Both the position numbers and the translations under genes were made by a program. Shown here one piece after another: positions 23,843-35,499 of a stretch of DNA of 64,000 nt; the stretch's first letter is position 1; each line of letters starts with the position of its first letter. The stretch is from Pseudofabraea citricarpa (Eukaryota > Ascomycota > Leotiomycetes > Helotiales > Dermateaceae), in contig JAPWGK010000002.1 in the NCBI GenBank assembly GCA_029641185.1, forward strand, positions 248,001-312,000, given 5' to 3'. A model generated the notes under the pieces. It was given only the letters and a program-made list of their open reading frames with translations, did not search any database and was not told the DNA's origin.

Positions 23843-24925
23843 TCAGATCTCCCCTATCTCAAAAACGTATTTTGAAGCCTTGTTCTTTCCATCCTTGAGA
23901 TCTCGCAACCCCTTCTCGACGTCATCCAAACCACCAGGCACAACTTCAAAAGGGTGACCCTTAAGCCAACCATCTCTCAAACCCCGCTCAAACAGCTTGA
24001 AGAACAGGTTACCAAACACCTGATCCTTTTCACTCTCATCTGCAGAGAAGATGCTCGCCACGCCACTCTGACTCAATTTAACATGCTTCGGAACCTCGCT
24101 GAAGTCAGGGTGCGGCAAAACTAAAGCCATCTGTGCATCCTCAGCGAGGACCTTGCCTAGATTCACGAAGCTGTTGTGCTCAGTGATAGCGTCAAATGCA
24201 TATTTGAGCTCTGGCTGACCTGCGGCGGAAAGAGCTTTCTTTATACCTTCGATCACAGCAGTATCAGCTTGTCGATAATCGACGATTGTATCGCCCTTTG
24301 AGCGATCGATTAGTGACTCAACATATTCTTGAGAGTTTCCTGCTATGGCGATGATAGGATGGATATTCGAGGCTTGTGCAAGCTTGATGCCAAAACTACC
24401 AACTGCTCCTGCACCTCCGTAGATACAAAGAGGAATGGGAGCTGTTGCGGGCTTCCATGGTGGTGGAAGGTCCATTCTTTGATAAAGTGCTAATGCGGCT
24501 GTCATTGCAGCGAGGGGAATAGTAGCAGCCTGCACGTGCATCAGCCCTGCAAAACATTTTCAAGAGTCAACCAAATCTCAGAAACTTACCTCTTGAAATA
24601 AAACTTTGTCAGGCAAGCGAAAGGCAGAGAAATCATATGCCAATGCATATTCTCCATAACTTCCACCAGGAGCCATCATCTCGTGGAGTGCAGCGACTCG
24701 GTCACCTTTCTGAAATTCCTTGACTTCAGAACCAACACTCTCCACAATCCCTGCTATGTCATCTCCGGAATTGTGTGGTATCTGGAACCATTCTGGCCTC
24801 TTCCAATCTTTAGGGTTGGAACCGGAGACAGTTACTTTGATAAGTAGCTGTTTTGGGCCTGGAGATGGGACTGGAGTGTCAATTATTGAAACAAAAGGAC
24901 CCGCTGAGACTATTGCTTCTTTCAT
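23843..24925 (-). CDS. ToxD-type zinc-independent medium-chain reductase, 2 exons, 340 aa
   Basis: The join 24925-24590, 24529-23843 (60-nt intron) gives 340 residues. The N-terminal GroES-like fold carries SNPKDWKRPEW and GDDIAGIVESVG. The Rossmann part has the nucleotide-binding motif YGGAGAVGSFG near residues 149-158 and ends KASKYVFEIGE. The structural-zinc cysteines of classical alcohol dehydrogenases are absent, which is typical of the quinone oxidoreductase/ToxD/trans-enoyl-reductase branch that uses NADPH to reduce C=C or C=O bonds. There is no polyketide synthase or other biosynthetic partner in the window, so a stand-alone detoxification or redox role is as likely as secondary metabolism. 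The acceptor at 24530 was chosen because the nearer AG leads to an immediate stop. Confidence 0.87.
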
Positions 24926-27900
24926 TGTTCCCGATCGAATTTGTTCAAAGACTTCAAGGGCGGTTTATTTGATGAGAAACAATGGAATAACAGTATCAAG
25001 AGGATCTTTATGGGAATGGATTCTCTGGTGGATTGGTAATGAGATCGACACTTTGCGTCGCCATGAAGCCGATTATCCGGTCGCTAGAAAAAGTTTAGCG
25101 ACTTGCGTACTTTGTGAAGGAGAGACTTAAACCCGGAATAATCAGAAGCTAAGCTCATTTCAAATCCATACCCTTCACAAGTCGGTTCTTCATCTATTAT
25201 ATACTTTTTTAGTAACTCTACAAGTCTTCGTATTCACGTGTGCTGAAATCATCATAAGCCTTTGAAGAACAAATATAATATATTGGTCTCATGCTAACCT
25301 ATTTTTCTCTCAACTCGAAGACCCTTGGAACCAAAAGGCCTCAAGGTCTTCTTGATCTACTCCCCCAAAATTTTCTTTCACCGCTAATACTGTTTAGTAG
25401 TTCAAAGTGGCGATAGTTTTCGACGGCGCCCATCTAGTGGCAAATAAGCGAGGCAACTAACCACCAAGGGCAACCTTGCCCATAGAAACAAATAACCAAG
25501 TCGCCAGCTTGCCAGCTTGTATCCGAGGGCAAATCAGAATGGAATACAGTACTGTAGCAGCCCGAGGAATGTTCAACCAATCAATAATTATTACCCAGAA
25601 ACCAAAATCCATATCAAGGCCAACTTAGCTGAGAACACACATACAAGACGGAAACAAAACACACACATTGCATTGCATTGCACTGCACTGTTCCAGGCTC
25701 GCGATAGAAAAAATTAAACATTTCTCTGCCGTTGTGATCCTACCGGCCGCGGGACGTTTTACAATGCCGACGAGTAAGAAAGCAATCAAGGTGAGGCACA
25801 GACGAGGCAAGGGGAGAAGAGCCAGCTGATCCTGCACAGAAGTTCGTTCGTCCCATCTCTGGAACGCGCGCGCGCGCCCACGTGTGAGAGAAGGAAGAGA
25901 GGGAAAAAGTCAACTCTAAACAGGATGAAAATAGCAACGAAAAGTCAGAATGAAGAGAAAAAAAAGCCAAAAAGCGAAAGATCGAACGCCGTTTCAGCAT
26001 CCGCGGTAGCATAAGGAGCGCGCGACGTAGCGAACGCCAGCCAGAAGAGCAAAAGGCAAAAAAGCGAAAAGGAAAGAAAAAGAGAAAGAAGGTTAGGTTC
26101 GCGCAACGGTAAAGCTTGTGCACATACCGGACACCAGCGGGCAGATTAAGAAGGCCCATGATCCGAATATCATACAGCCCGAGGACTTATACCCGATCCC
26201 TTCTTCTTCTTCTTTTTTTGCTCTTCTTGCGTTTTGCGTCTCGGTCGCTGGCTCGTCTATTTCTTTCTCCCTTCCTCGATACGTAGCCTTCGGGAGCAGA
26301 GCTAGCCGACGACGACGAAGTTCGCAGGAGAAACGAGCCGAGGCGTTTGCATTGAGCTGGCTGGCACGCCGTGCTACAGTACAGTACAGTACCTGCGGAG
26401 CCCTACAAAGGCATGAACGAGAGACTGGCAATTTTTGTTTTCTGACCCGAGGAGGGTCCGGATTTTGGGGTCTTGGGCGCTCTGAATGGTCGAGAGTCGA
26501 GAGGAGGAGAATGTCGTCTCCTCTAGTCGTTTTGGTGTTGATTTTGAGGGATATCCACTGAAGAATGGACCGGGTCGCATTGATGATATTCCTGTTGGCA
26601 TATCAACGTCAGACCATCTTGTTCTTTTCTTCGCAACGAAACAATGCGTGGTGGGGAGAAGAGAAGAGGGGAGGGGAGCGTTGTTTTGGTTGACTTAGTA
26701 CAAGCCAAAGCTCATGCAGCGAGTGGGTGTAGAAGCAGCCTGGATCCTAGTACAGTAGTATGATATTATCATAGCAAAGACCAAACGCAACGTCAGCGCA
26801 AACTGGGTGCAATAAGTTAGCAAAAATACACGACAGGAAAAAGCTGTCCAGTCCAAGCGACGAAGAAACTTCCTCCTTCCTGCCATCCAGAAAGAAGGCC
26901 TTTTCTTCTCCCTCTCTCTCCCTCTCCCTCTTGGCAAACCCACGTACGCGAAGACAAAAACATCGGAAGAATTCGGAACGGGGCTCCAAGCGCTCACCCA
27001 ACTCACACTCGCTCTCACAAGCCAGAAAAGAAGAATAAGCTTTGCAGATACAAAACAGGGTTTCATGAGGCTCCCTCCCCTGCCCCCTGGTCCTGGCCTT
27101 CCCTTCCACTCCCTGGTCCGTTCTGTCACCATCCCAAACAATTCCAAGCCTTTTTTCTGTTGTTATCGCTTGCCTCGAGAGGGGATTGAGTATTTCTGTA
27201 CATTTCTGAGGGAGACACGGGCGAGATCCACTGTTGTTGTTATTTTTTGTTTTCTTGCGTGCTGATGGGTTTGAGAAGGTGAAGCAGAGAGGAAAGAGAG
27301 AGAGACATGTTTGTGAGAGGACGAGAGAGAACCTTTTTTTTTCTTTTTGTTTTTTTTTGGAAACAAGAAAATAGGAATGCGGCGTTATCTTATCTTTAGA
27401 ATTCGCTATTCTTGACTACGTTAATTTTGTGGAAGGAAGAGATGAACAAGTACAGCAGGAGGAAGAGGAAGACGAGGAGAGACGATGGAAGGACCAAGAG
27501 TCCAAGACACGGCAAGCCAAAATCCAAAATCCAAAACTCAAAATCCAACATCCAACATGGCAAAAACCAAGACCGACCTCTCCACCAAAAGCGCAACTAC
27601 AGAATCCAGAATCCAGAATGCAGAAAATCAAGACCCTAGAAAGGAAAGAAGAAGAAAAAAAGGCAAGATCCAAAATCCAGCGTGGCAAAAGCACCAAGAC
27701 CGGCCTCTATCCAAGTGGGCGAGATGCAGGATGCAGAAAGCAGAAAGCAGAAAGCAGAATGCAGAAAGCAGAAAATCAAGACCCTAGAAAGGAAAGAAAG
27801 AAAGAAAAGAAAAAAAAAAAGATTCCAAATTGACGAGAGCCCAATACCAAGAATTAATAATCACCCAAAACCCGACCTGTAGGCCAACGACAGGGGCCCA

Positions 27901-30193
27901 TGTTTCCGTTCCGTCACCCCCCTCCCTTGTTCCCCGATCCCAATGCTCTCTCTCCTACGGTACTGTACTGTTCAGCACGGTACATGTACGGTAGCTAGAT
28001 TGCGATCCATCATGTACTGTACTGTTACCGCATCTCCAATTCTCCATTATGTACTGTAAGATATGTCCATCCACTCGGGCACCAAGCACCCGACCTCCCC
28101 CGAGCCATCAAGTGAAATAAAGTGAAGCGATAAGAGCAGAGAAAAAAGGGTGACAAGACCCCAAGGAGGCAGATTAGCATGCCGCCCTTCTCCTCTACAA
28201 AAATCAAAGAACAATTAAAAAGAACGAGAGGGAAGAACAAAGAAAGGGGGTGACGAGCGGACGTGGGTGCGTGCTGTGATTGCGGAATGACGAGAGTCGA
28301 GTTATGACCGGCCCGTGGTTTGTGGTGGTGTGTGTGGTGTGAGCAGTATCGGACCGAAGGAAGGAACGAACGAACGATCAACTCACTTCACTCACGAGAC
28401 TTTTTCTTCTTTTCTTTTCTCGTCTTCTTCTCGCTCGTATATACTCCGTATGCTACGCCTTCATCTTAGCCTCCGTCGGAATTAGAAAGAAGCCCCTAGA
28501 AAGGGGATACGTACGATACGGGTGCCGTTCGATTCGTTTTTTTTTTTTGTTTATTGTTTACTTGGCCTGTGCCTGTGCCTGTGTCCTGCTGTCCTGCTGT
28601 CCTGGTGTCCTGTCGCTCCTAAGCGAGATCGAGCTCGCTTTACCTACCTAGGTACAGATCTCCATCTCGATTTCGATTTCGATCCGGAGGATGAGGAGGG
28701 AGGGAGGGAGGGAACTGTTGGTACTAGATAGATAGACAAAGATGGGCGGAGGAGGAGGAGGAGGAGAAACAACCGCCCGAATCCAAAATGAATGCATATA
28801 AGAGGGGCAGCGATATTCAAACACAGCACAGAGCAGCTAGGCACAGGCAAGCGATACAACACAGCACAAGCATAGTTATAGCATGGATCCAAACGCCATA
28901 TCTCCAAATCCCACCGAACTCAAAAATGTCGAGAGAGACAGAATCAAGCAGAGCAGAGCCGAGCAGAAGAGGTAGAGGAGAGAAAAGAAATTAACGCGCG
29001 CGCAACAGAAAGAGTGGTGAGGGACCCTGTGGTGTATATATTCTTATGTGCTCTATCTCTATGGCCTTCTTTCTTTCTTTCTTTCTAAGCTGCTGGTTTG
29101 TGCTCGGCATCGACCCAGCTCTTCCTAGGGAGGAGCTGGGGAGCAAGTTGTGTATCTATCTAAAACGTGTCTAAAAAAGAAGAGGAGAAGTAAAAAAAAA
29201 AACATGCGGAAGGCGTGTTGTTGTGACAAAACAAAGCCCTGGGGATATATACCGATTCGACGACAGTAAGGAAAAGAAAGACAAAAAAAACAAAAAACCC
29301 TTTTTGATCCCATCTCTAAGTAGAAAGCCCAGGAAGAAAAGCTTCAGTACCCGACGCACTCTCGCTTTCTGCTCATGGCCCTCGCTCATCCTCATCCATC
29401 CCTTTTTGTACACTCCCATCAATCAACCCGCTACCCAAGGAAGGAGGCCATGACAAAACAATCAATCCCCTTCTAAACCCAACGCCAGCGCTCGAAAACG
29501 TATGAGAAAAAGGAATATGCAGGCACGTCGACGTCTCGGGAAGCCGGCGGCAGCTTCCCGAGAGCACGCGAGCAAAAAAAAAACAAAAACAAAAAAACGA
29601 GAGAGAAAACAAAAAGACATGTCCCCAGACCCTTGCTGCCGCACGCGGCCGGCGCAATGCTGGTTGGTGTGGTTTTTGTACTGCGTTCGCTGAAGAGCAT
29701 CTTTGTCCCGGGGGGGGTTTCTTCTGATCCTCGGCTTGGGCTTGGCGGTTTAGGGGCTATGCTCATTCGGCGAAAAGAGGAATGGTAACGACAGAAGAAG
29801 CAGAAAGGTCGGTCGGACAGGGGATGTGTTTTTTTGAATTCTGGACAGGTTTTTTTTTTTGGGATGGCTTCGGTCGTGTCGGTGCGAAGTTGTTGTTTTT
29901 TTTTTTGCTCGTCGTGTTGTTCGTTGTGCCTTTGCTTGATTTTTCTTTTTCCAACGCGCCCGATAACTTTGTCCAAAAAAAAGAGAACCCCATGACGATC
30001 CAAGGAAATATAAAAAATGATGGTTGCAAAAAAAGACGACAAGAGAGACCCCAGCCAGCGATGACGATTAACAAGAAAAACCCGCCCTATTACGATGTGT
30101 GTGCAAGGGGAAAGACAAAAAAGACAAAATTGTGGAATGGCTGCTGCTGCGCGAGCGCGGGCAGATTTTTGTTTGTTTCCGTGGTTTCGTCGC
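24926..30193. other. 5.3 kb non-coding simple-sequence region
   Basis: ORFs are frequent here but have compositional, not protein-like, translations (Lys/Arg/Gln runs on one strand, Phe/Leu/Ser on the other). The content is purine-rich tracts, poly-A and poly-T runs, a CG alternation near 25866-25876, a tandem duplication at 27545-27823, g3a runs near 28690-28712, and repeated tacagtac/gtactgta motifs. It lies on the 3' side of the TDT transporter, and I cannot support a gene in it. An unspliced or non-coding transcript cannot be excluded. Confidence 0.5.
27545..27823 (+). repeat. tandem duplication, two units of about 120-150 bp, with embedded short repeats
   Basis: Unit 1 (about 27545-27666) and unit 2 (about 27667-27823) share, in order, tccaacatggcaaaa or tccagcgtggcaaaa, ccaagaccg.cctct, a run of cagaat/cagaaag hexamers to heptamers, and an exact 31-nt block at 27620-27650 and 27768-27798. 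Upstream, 27517-27555 is itself made of aaatccaa-type units. All of it is purine-rich on the plus strand. Confidence 0.8.
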
Positions 30194-31759
30194 TTAATGG
30201 GCGGCGTCCTCGTCTCTTCCTGGCCACATGATTACGTGGTTGACGACGGCGCGGATGTGGCAGTAGACGACCAACAACCACATGAAGAAGAGAGCGACCG
30301 CCATACCCGTTCCGACGGCTCCGATAGCTGTGTTGCTGAGGCGCTCGCCGATCTTGATGGTGGCGACGGTGAAACCGACGTTGGGGAAGACCAGAGCGTA
30401 CCAGTTGAGATGGAAGTCGTTGCGGGGGATGGCCTCGATGAATGCCATGACGGCAAGCACGAAGAACCAGAAAGACCACATCCACAAGAAGATGGCGACG
30501 AGGATGGCTGCCAAGGAGAGGATGTCGGGGATCAGAGCCTGGTTCTGGATGCCCTGGAGCGGGATGACATTGGTGAAGAGGCCGAGGACCTGGATATCTT
30601 GAGCCATTCCCATCAAAGCGAGCGATGTGAACGCTGGAGGTCCGACTGCGATCATCATGGCTGGTCGGGATGCGGGGACTGGAAGACCTTGGGTGAGCAG
30701 GCGACCAAAGTAGAGACCGTACATCATCATGGCAACCATGAAACCAAGACCTTGGTAAGTGAAGCCGGTCACAAGCATTGCGGCGGCATAGGCTGGCGGT
30801 TGCGTCTTGGCGATGGCTGAAGCGAGCGTTCCGACCAACATGGCTGGGAAGATGGGGAGAACCCAACCCGGGAGCACGTTGGTGATAACGAGAGCCTTGA
30901 CGTTGAAGAGCAGGTAGTAGTAGAGGATGGCAATCAGGGTCACGATGACGGTGTAGATCCAGAAGGCGACTCGGAGAGCGTCAATCAGCCATGGTCCCGT
31001 GTTGGGAATGCCGTAAGCGGTGGTATTAGTGATCATGGTAGCGATGGTGAGCCAGAAGGTAGCAAAGAAGAAACCCTCGTGCGGGTTGGTGAAGGCGTGC
31101 GAGAGTGCGTCGGGGTGCATGACAAAACGGGTAATCTGGATGCCGGTGAAGATGAGGAAAAGGATAATGTTGAAGACGAAGAGAACAGTGCCGAAAGCTG
31201 TGAGGCCCTCAAACCGATTGGGGACGACGGACAGCGTGAAAGCCAGACCACCCGTTGACATGGTGCACGCGAACCAGGCGAAGGTGAAATGCTTTATTCT
31301 TTCCCTCAAGCCGACCTTGCCCACCGGTGCATGTGCATCGTGAGACTCTTCAGGCGTGTAGCCGGCGTAGACGTCGCTTGGAGGTCCACCACCCATCTGC
31401 TTCTCTTTCTGGAGCATGATGCTGTCGGCACTGCTGTATGAGTAGATGGAGTTCTTGGCCGAGTGCATGCCCGGTCTCTGGCCGCCCATGTCGTATTGTT
31501 GCATCGGCATGGCGATTTGTTGTGGGTAAGCCATCGCGTTGTTTTGGAGAGCTGTACCAGCAGTCTGCGAGTTGCCCAAAGGAGTGTGACTTCGGTCGGT
31601 CTGTGATTGATTGGAAAAATAAGAGTTGCGCTTGTTGATGAATTCGAGGGTTGCTTCGACGTCGCCGCGGATTCGAGAATCTCTGCGTTCGTCGAGGAGG
31701 ACTCGCTTCTTGTACTGTATTAAGTCTTCGACGGGAGAAACTTCGTGTTGACTCGACAT
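30194..31759 (-). CDS. TDT-family transporter (malate/C4-dicarboxylate or sulfite efflux type), intronless, 521 aa
   Basis: One uninterrupted ORF gives 521 residues. The first 145 residues are hydrophilic and Gln/Ser/Met-rich, a long cytosolic N-terminus. From KVGLRERIKHFTFAWFACTMSTGGLAF onward there are about ten hydrophobic segments of the tellurite-resistance/dicarboxylate transporter (SLAC1-like) fold. GIPNTGPW, the repeated short loops and WYALVFPNVGFTVATIKIGE near the end are family marks shared by Mae1 malate permease and Ssu1 sulfite pumps. The long N-terminus and the MSTGG start of TM1 lean toward the malate branch, but the substrate is not proven. It is the only intronless multi-membrane gene in the window and is isolated by non-coding DNA on both sides. 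The Shine-like codon context was not used; the start is the first ATG of the frame. Confidence 0.9.
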   Translation of the reverse strand: MSSQHEVSPVEDLIQYKKRVLLDERRDSRIRGDVEATLEFINKRNSYFSNQSQTDRSHTPLGNSQTAGTALQNNAMAYPQQIAMPMQQYDMGGQRPGMHSAKNSIYSYSSADSIMLQKEKQMGGGPPSDVYAGYTPEESHDAHAPVGKVGLRERIKHFTFAWFACTMSTGGLAFTLSVVPNRFEGLTAFGTVLFVFNIILFLIFTGIQITRFVMHPDALSHAFTNPHEGFFFATFWLTIATMITNTTAYGIPNTGPWLIDALRVAFWIYTVIVTLIAILYYYLLFNVKALVITNVLPGWVLPIFPAMLVGTLASAIAKTQPPAYAAAMLVTGFTYQGLGFMVAMMMYGLYFGRLLTQGLPVPASRPAMMIAVGPPAFTSLALMGMAQDIQVLGLFTNVIPLQGIQNQALIPDILSLAAILVAIFLWMWSFWFFVLAVMAFIEAIPRNDFHLNWYALVFPNVGFTVATIKIGERLSNTAIGAVGTGMAVALFFMWLLVVYCHIRAVVNHVIMWPGRDEDAAH

Positions 31760-34302
31760 GGTTGTGGTTTATTGTAGTGAGAGTGGATACAGTGACAAGT
31801 AACAAATGAAAATCTATCAAACAAAACGGGATGAAGAAGAGAATATAAAAGACCAGCTCTGAAGAAGTATTGCCACGATCTTAATGATGACAAGAATTAA
31901 ATGGGGCGTTCGTGGACTAAGAGCAGTCTTGGGCCCCCCCTGGTCGAGCATCCTCATCAGGAGCTAAAACAATTAAAATGCGATATAATACAGCCAAGTT
32001 GGGACGCGACAGTGAGGAAACATCAAAGGCAGCACTAGAAAGATAAGAGTTGAGATGAGAGCTGGCGATGAGGCTCCTGGCGCGCTGTCATTGGGTGATT
32101 CCGGGTGTAGCGAGACCCAACGAACACCAGGCCGTGGTGATCCTCTCGGCGAGTTTGGAAGGTCGCTGAAAATAGGCTGGAGACCCGCTGAAGTTCCTTG
32201 ATCGCCGTGCGCGCGAGGCTGGGCACAAGGCTGGGCGTCCAGCGGGTGCTTCCTCCCTGGCACCCTGGCACCCTGCAGTATAGTGTGGTAGTTGGGTGGA
32301 GATAGGGAGTGTAGGCCTGTAGCCTGTAGCCTGGAGCCTGTACAGTACAGTACGGAGTAGCCTGTAGCCTGTACTGTAGCGAACAAGAGAAGGGAAGGCG
32401 AGGGAAGGAGGGAGGAGGGAGGAGGGAGGGAGGCTCGTGTCACCATTGGCGTCAATGCGCTTAGGGCCGTTGGAGGGTTCTTGGGTGATGTGCATGGCGA
32501 CAGGGTATGCTACAGCGCAGTACAGTGCAGTACAGCGTACCTCCGTACTACACCACCAACTCTTCAGCGTGTCTAGGCCCTGTCCTCGGCCCTGATCAGG
32601 GAACCGCCCTTCGGCAGCAACGTCGAGTTGCAGTTGCCAAAACCTTAAGTTCGGACCGTCCCGTGCAGCGAATCGGAGTCTTCTCTGCAGCGTCGACTCG
32701 TGTGACTCTCTGACGCCGGCCGTTGTTCATTGGACGTGGCGCCTGTCACTTGGCTCTTGCTTCAGACCTGAAATCTGAACCGGAACCAAACGCCCAAAGA
32801 GCCTCCTGTCCACTACCGTCTCTACGCTACGCTTCAGCGTCCACGTCAACCTCCCCCCCCCCCAAACTCCAGCGCCCAACGACGCTGTATGGATAGAGGG
32901 TTTGCTACTGATCCACCCCCAAGTCCCCCCTAAGTCACTATCACTGCCACTCTGCCTCTCTGCCTCTGCCTCTGCCTCTGCCCTCCCACCGCCCGCCCCC
33001 CCAAGAATATTGGTCAGGGCTCTCTCGTCCATCTCAGACGATCTCAATCAGCCAGTGCTCACGCTCGTCACGCTGTCTCTCGTGTGCTGAGATTCGCTGT
33101 TGCTTAGCACGACTTAGCACGACTTAGCACTTTGACCCCTACGTCGTGGCAAGTTGGCAACCCGATCCAGGCACAACTTGCAAACAGCCAAGCCTGATCG
33201 CCCGGCACTGAAATCACGCCAAGCGGGAGTGGATATCATTGTTATAATTATCTGCCCAAATCCCTACTTGAAAACTCGACCCAAAAACCTCTCGACAAGA
33301 ATTGATGCGAAATGATGAAGTGCCCGCAATTTCCTTTCCGGTTTCGCCCGCTTCGCCCTCGCCCTCCCTGAGCAGCAGGATTTCCCTTTCCCTCTCCCGT
33401 GCACCACGACTCCCTCCATTCACACCATTCACACCATTCACACCACTCGCACCAGCCCACCGTCCCTGCATCTGCTTGCCACGATGCTTTGCAGCATGCC
33501 TGGTCGTGGTTCGTCAATCAACATCAGACTTGTGGCTCTGATAGACTTTTCCTTATCCTCGAGCACTGCTCGTCGGGCAGTGCTGCTGACGACGTGACAA
33601 TCCGGCCCGTCTTTGGCGGCCCTCGTGAGCACCAAACAGATGCAAGATGGCCCCCAAGAGGCACATATGAGAGACAGGTCTCCATAGTTTGAGGTGGGCG
33701 CTTGACGACATCCACCTCCCAGATCCAGTCGTGGTTGAACGCCGTTGCTCAGCCAAGCCAGCCGGTGCAAGAGACAGGAACGGCTGTGTAATCACTGCGT
33801 AAGGGAATCGAGGAGCTGGTGTGCGATCAAGCAGGATCTACCGGCAATGGGATGTGCCCAGTAGCCTTGTCATACATGCTTCGCACACTTGGTCTCTTGG
33901 TGTCTTGGTGTCTTGGTATCTTGGACAAAACTTTCTTCCAAATCTTGCAAGAGGATTGGAAGGAACTCACTCAACCTCTTTCTTTTTATGACCAGAATAG
34001 AATCCACCACCTACCCCTCCGTAAACTCCATTCTTCACCACTCCGTAGACTCCATTCACCAGCTATTGCATCCAAGCATCCAGGAATGTCGAGAGGTAAA
34101 AGCAGCAGTGCTGCTGGAGCGGGTCCTGATTAGACTTCTGATCTACTTAGACAATCAGTCCCCACTGAACAACGCCATCTGAATGGACTTTTGCATCTTT
34201 TTGACTTTCACAAAGATTGTATCCAGTCCTGTCATTCCTCTTGCGACGAGATAGAGTCGACGGCTTCAATGCCGGTTGTTGATTTGTGATCGAGAAATAT
34301 TT
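31760..34302. other. 2.5 kb non-coding region upstream of the TDT transporter
   Basis: Gene-free, with many short tandem repeats: cctgtagcctg units and tacagtacagtac at 32316-32380, gggagga repeats at 32405-32432, ctctgcc repeats at about 32950-32990, three ttagcacgac units at about 33100-33130, cattcacac units at about 33418-33447, and ttggtgtc units at about 33893-33925. It contains the promoter of the transporter. No coding sequence was supported. Confidence 0.55.
32316..32380 (+). repeat. cctgtagcctg tandem repeats flanking tacagtacagtac
   Basis: Short units of cctgtag, with variants, occur on both sides of a tacag tandem in the upstream region of the TDT transporter. Confidence 0.75.
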
Positions 34303-35499
34303 TTAGGTCGCAAAGAAATCCTGCAAGACCATGTTCACCTCGTCCACTCTCTCTATCTGAATCCAATGGCCACAATCTACTTCCTTCATGGTAAACAATG
34401 GCGCGAAGGCCTTCATCTGCTCAGCGAAATTCGCCGCAGTCGTGATGAAGTTGTGTTGCGCTGTCAGGAGAAGGGTGGGATGGCGTAAGATGTGATCCTC
34501 CTGTGGGATGGCTAAATTCGTGCTCGTCAGTGAGAATACCAAGAGGTCTTGGTGACGTGTAATACCTTTCTCCTCGGCCTCATTGATGTTTTGAATTTGT
34601 GCTCTATACCAATTGATGGCTGGGCCGTATCCACCCTTCTCAATCGAGAACTGCCTCATGTGCTGCGCTCTATCCTTATATTATGTCAGCTCAGATCTGG
34701 GCACGCTCACAGGAGGTCCAAACTTCTGGAGAAAAGTAGTCAGGCCAATCTGCAACTTTCCCTTCTGTCAACCATGCGCGAAATCCACCCTCCGCACCCA
34801 TATACTTCTTCCCCAGATCTTCATCCCGCGAGTGGAAGAGCGATGCGACAGATTCAGCCTAGTTTCAACATCAGTTTCTTGTCCAAGAGCTATCACTTGG
34901 TGACGTACATTTCTATCCATCAGCTCAGCGGCATCATGCTCACCAAGAAACAGGAAATATCCAAAGACCGAGTACCCAAGCGCCGCATGGATTTGACTAT
35001 CGATGAACTTCAGCTTGTCCAGTGTTAAGCTGTGACCTGGGGCACTGTAGCCAACATCGAGGAAGACGTATTTGGTGAAACGAGCAGAGTGATAATTTGC
35101 AAGACGAGCAAGCATGAAAGATCCCCTGAATAATCAGCATCTTGATGCATACCCCATCGATCTGGGGGCCAAGGGTTGCAAGACATACCAATCGTGCGCA
35201 ACGCCAATCATAGTATCGATCTTCTCGTGGTTCAGTATGTCAACAACATCCTGCACCATGCCCTTGTATGCATAGACATCTAAAGGCTTGGAAGTATTCT
35301 CATACCCAAGCAGATCGGGTGCTACGATGCCATAACCTTTCGCCGAAAAATATCTGATCTGATTGCGCCAGTCCTGACTTGAGGATGGAAAGCCGTGTAA
35401 GAACAAAATATAAGGAGAAGTAGACGATGGAGCTATGTGTAAGTAGCTGTAGATGTAGCCGCGTGATGTGGTCAATTCCTTATACGGAACGGAATCCAT
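34303..35499 (-). CDS. epoxide-hydrolase-like alpha/beta hydrolase, 5 exons, 328 aa
   Basis: The join 35499-35189, 35125-34909, 34858-34711, 34667-34566, 34511-34303 keeps one frame of 328 residues. The fold marks are the oxyanion HGFP at 35-38, the nucleophile Asp103 in AHDWG (split by intron 1), a lid with NWYR typical of soluble epoxide hydrolases, and the catalytic His308 in DCGHW. The position that normally carries the charge-relay Asp (xxKDF in soluble epoxide hydrolase) reads QHNF, with Asn280. The protein is cytosolic, as there is no signal peptide. Epoxide hydrolysis is the usual family reaction, but haloalkane dehalogenase-like or inactive relatives also exist. Intron 3 ends at the second of three closely spaced AGs; only that one preserves the frame. 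Confidence 0.83.

Noticed and set aside
26118..26561. 147-codon ORF with some Ser-rich signal-like sequence
   Set aside because: No domain-like pattern, no supporting splice structure and strong compositional bias; not enough to call a gene.
27429..27833. 134-codon Lys/Arg/Gln-rich ORF
   Set aside because: It is the translation of a purine-rich tandem repeat; all three frames stay open for the same compositional reason.
30095..30820. 241-codon plus-strand ORF
   Set aside because: It is the antisense shadow of the TDT transporter exon; its Asp/Glu/His-rich translation is what GC-rich membrane-protein codons give on the opposite strand.
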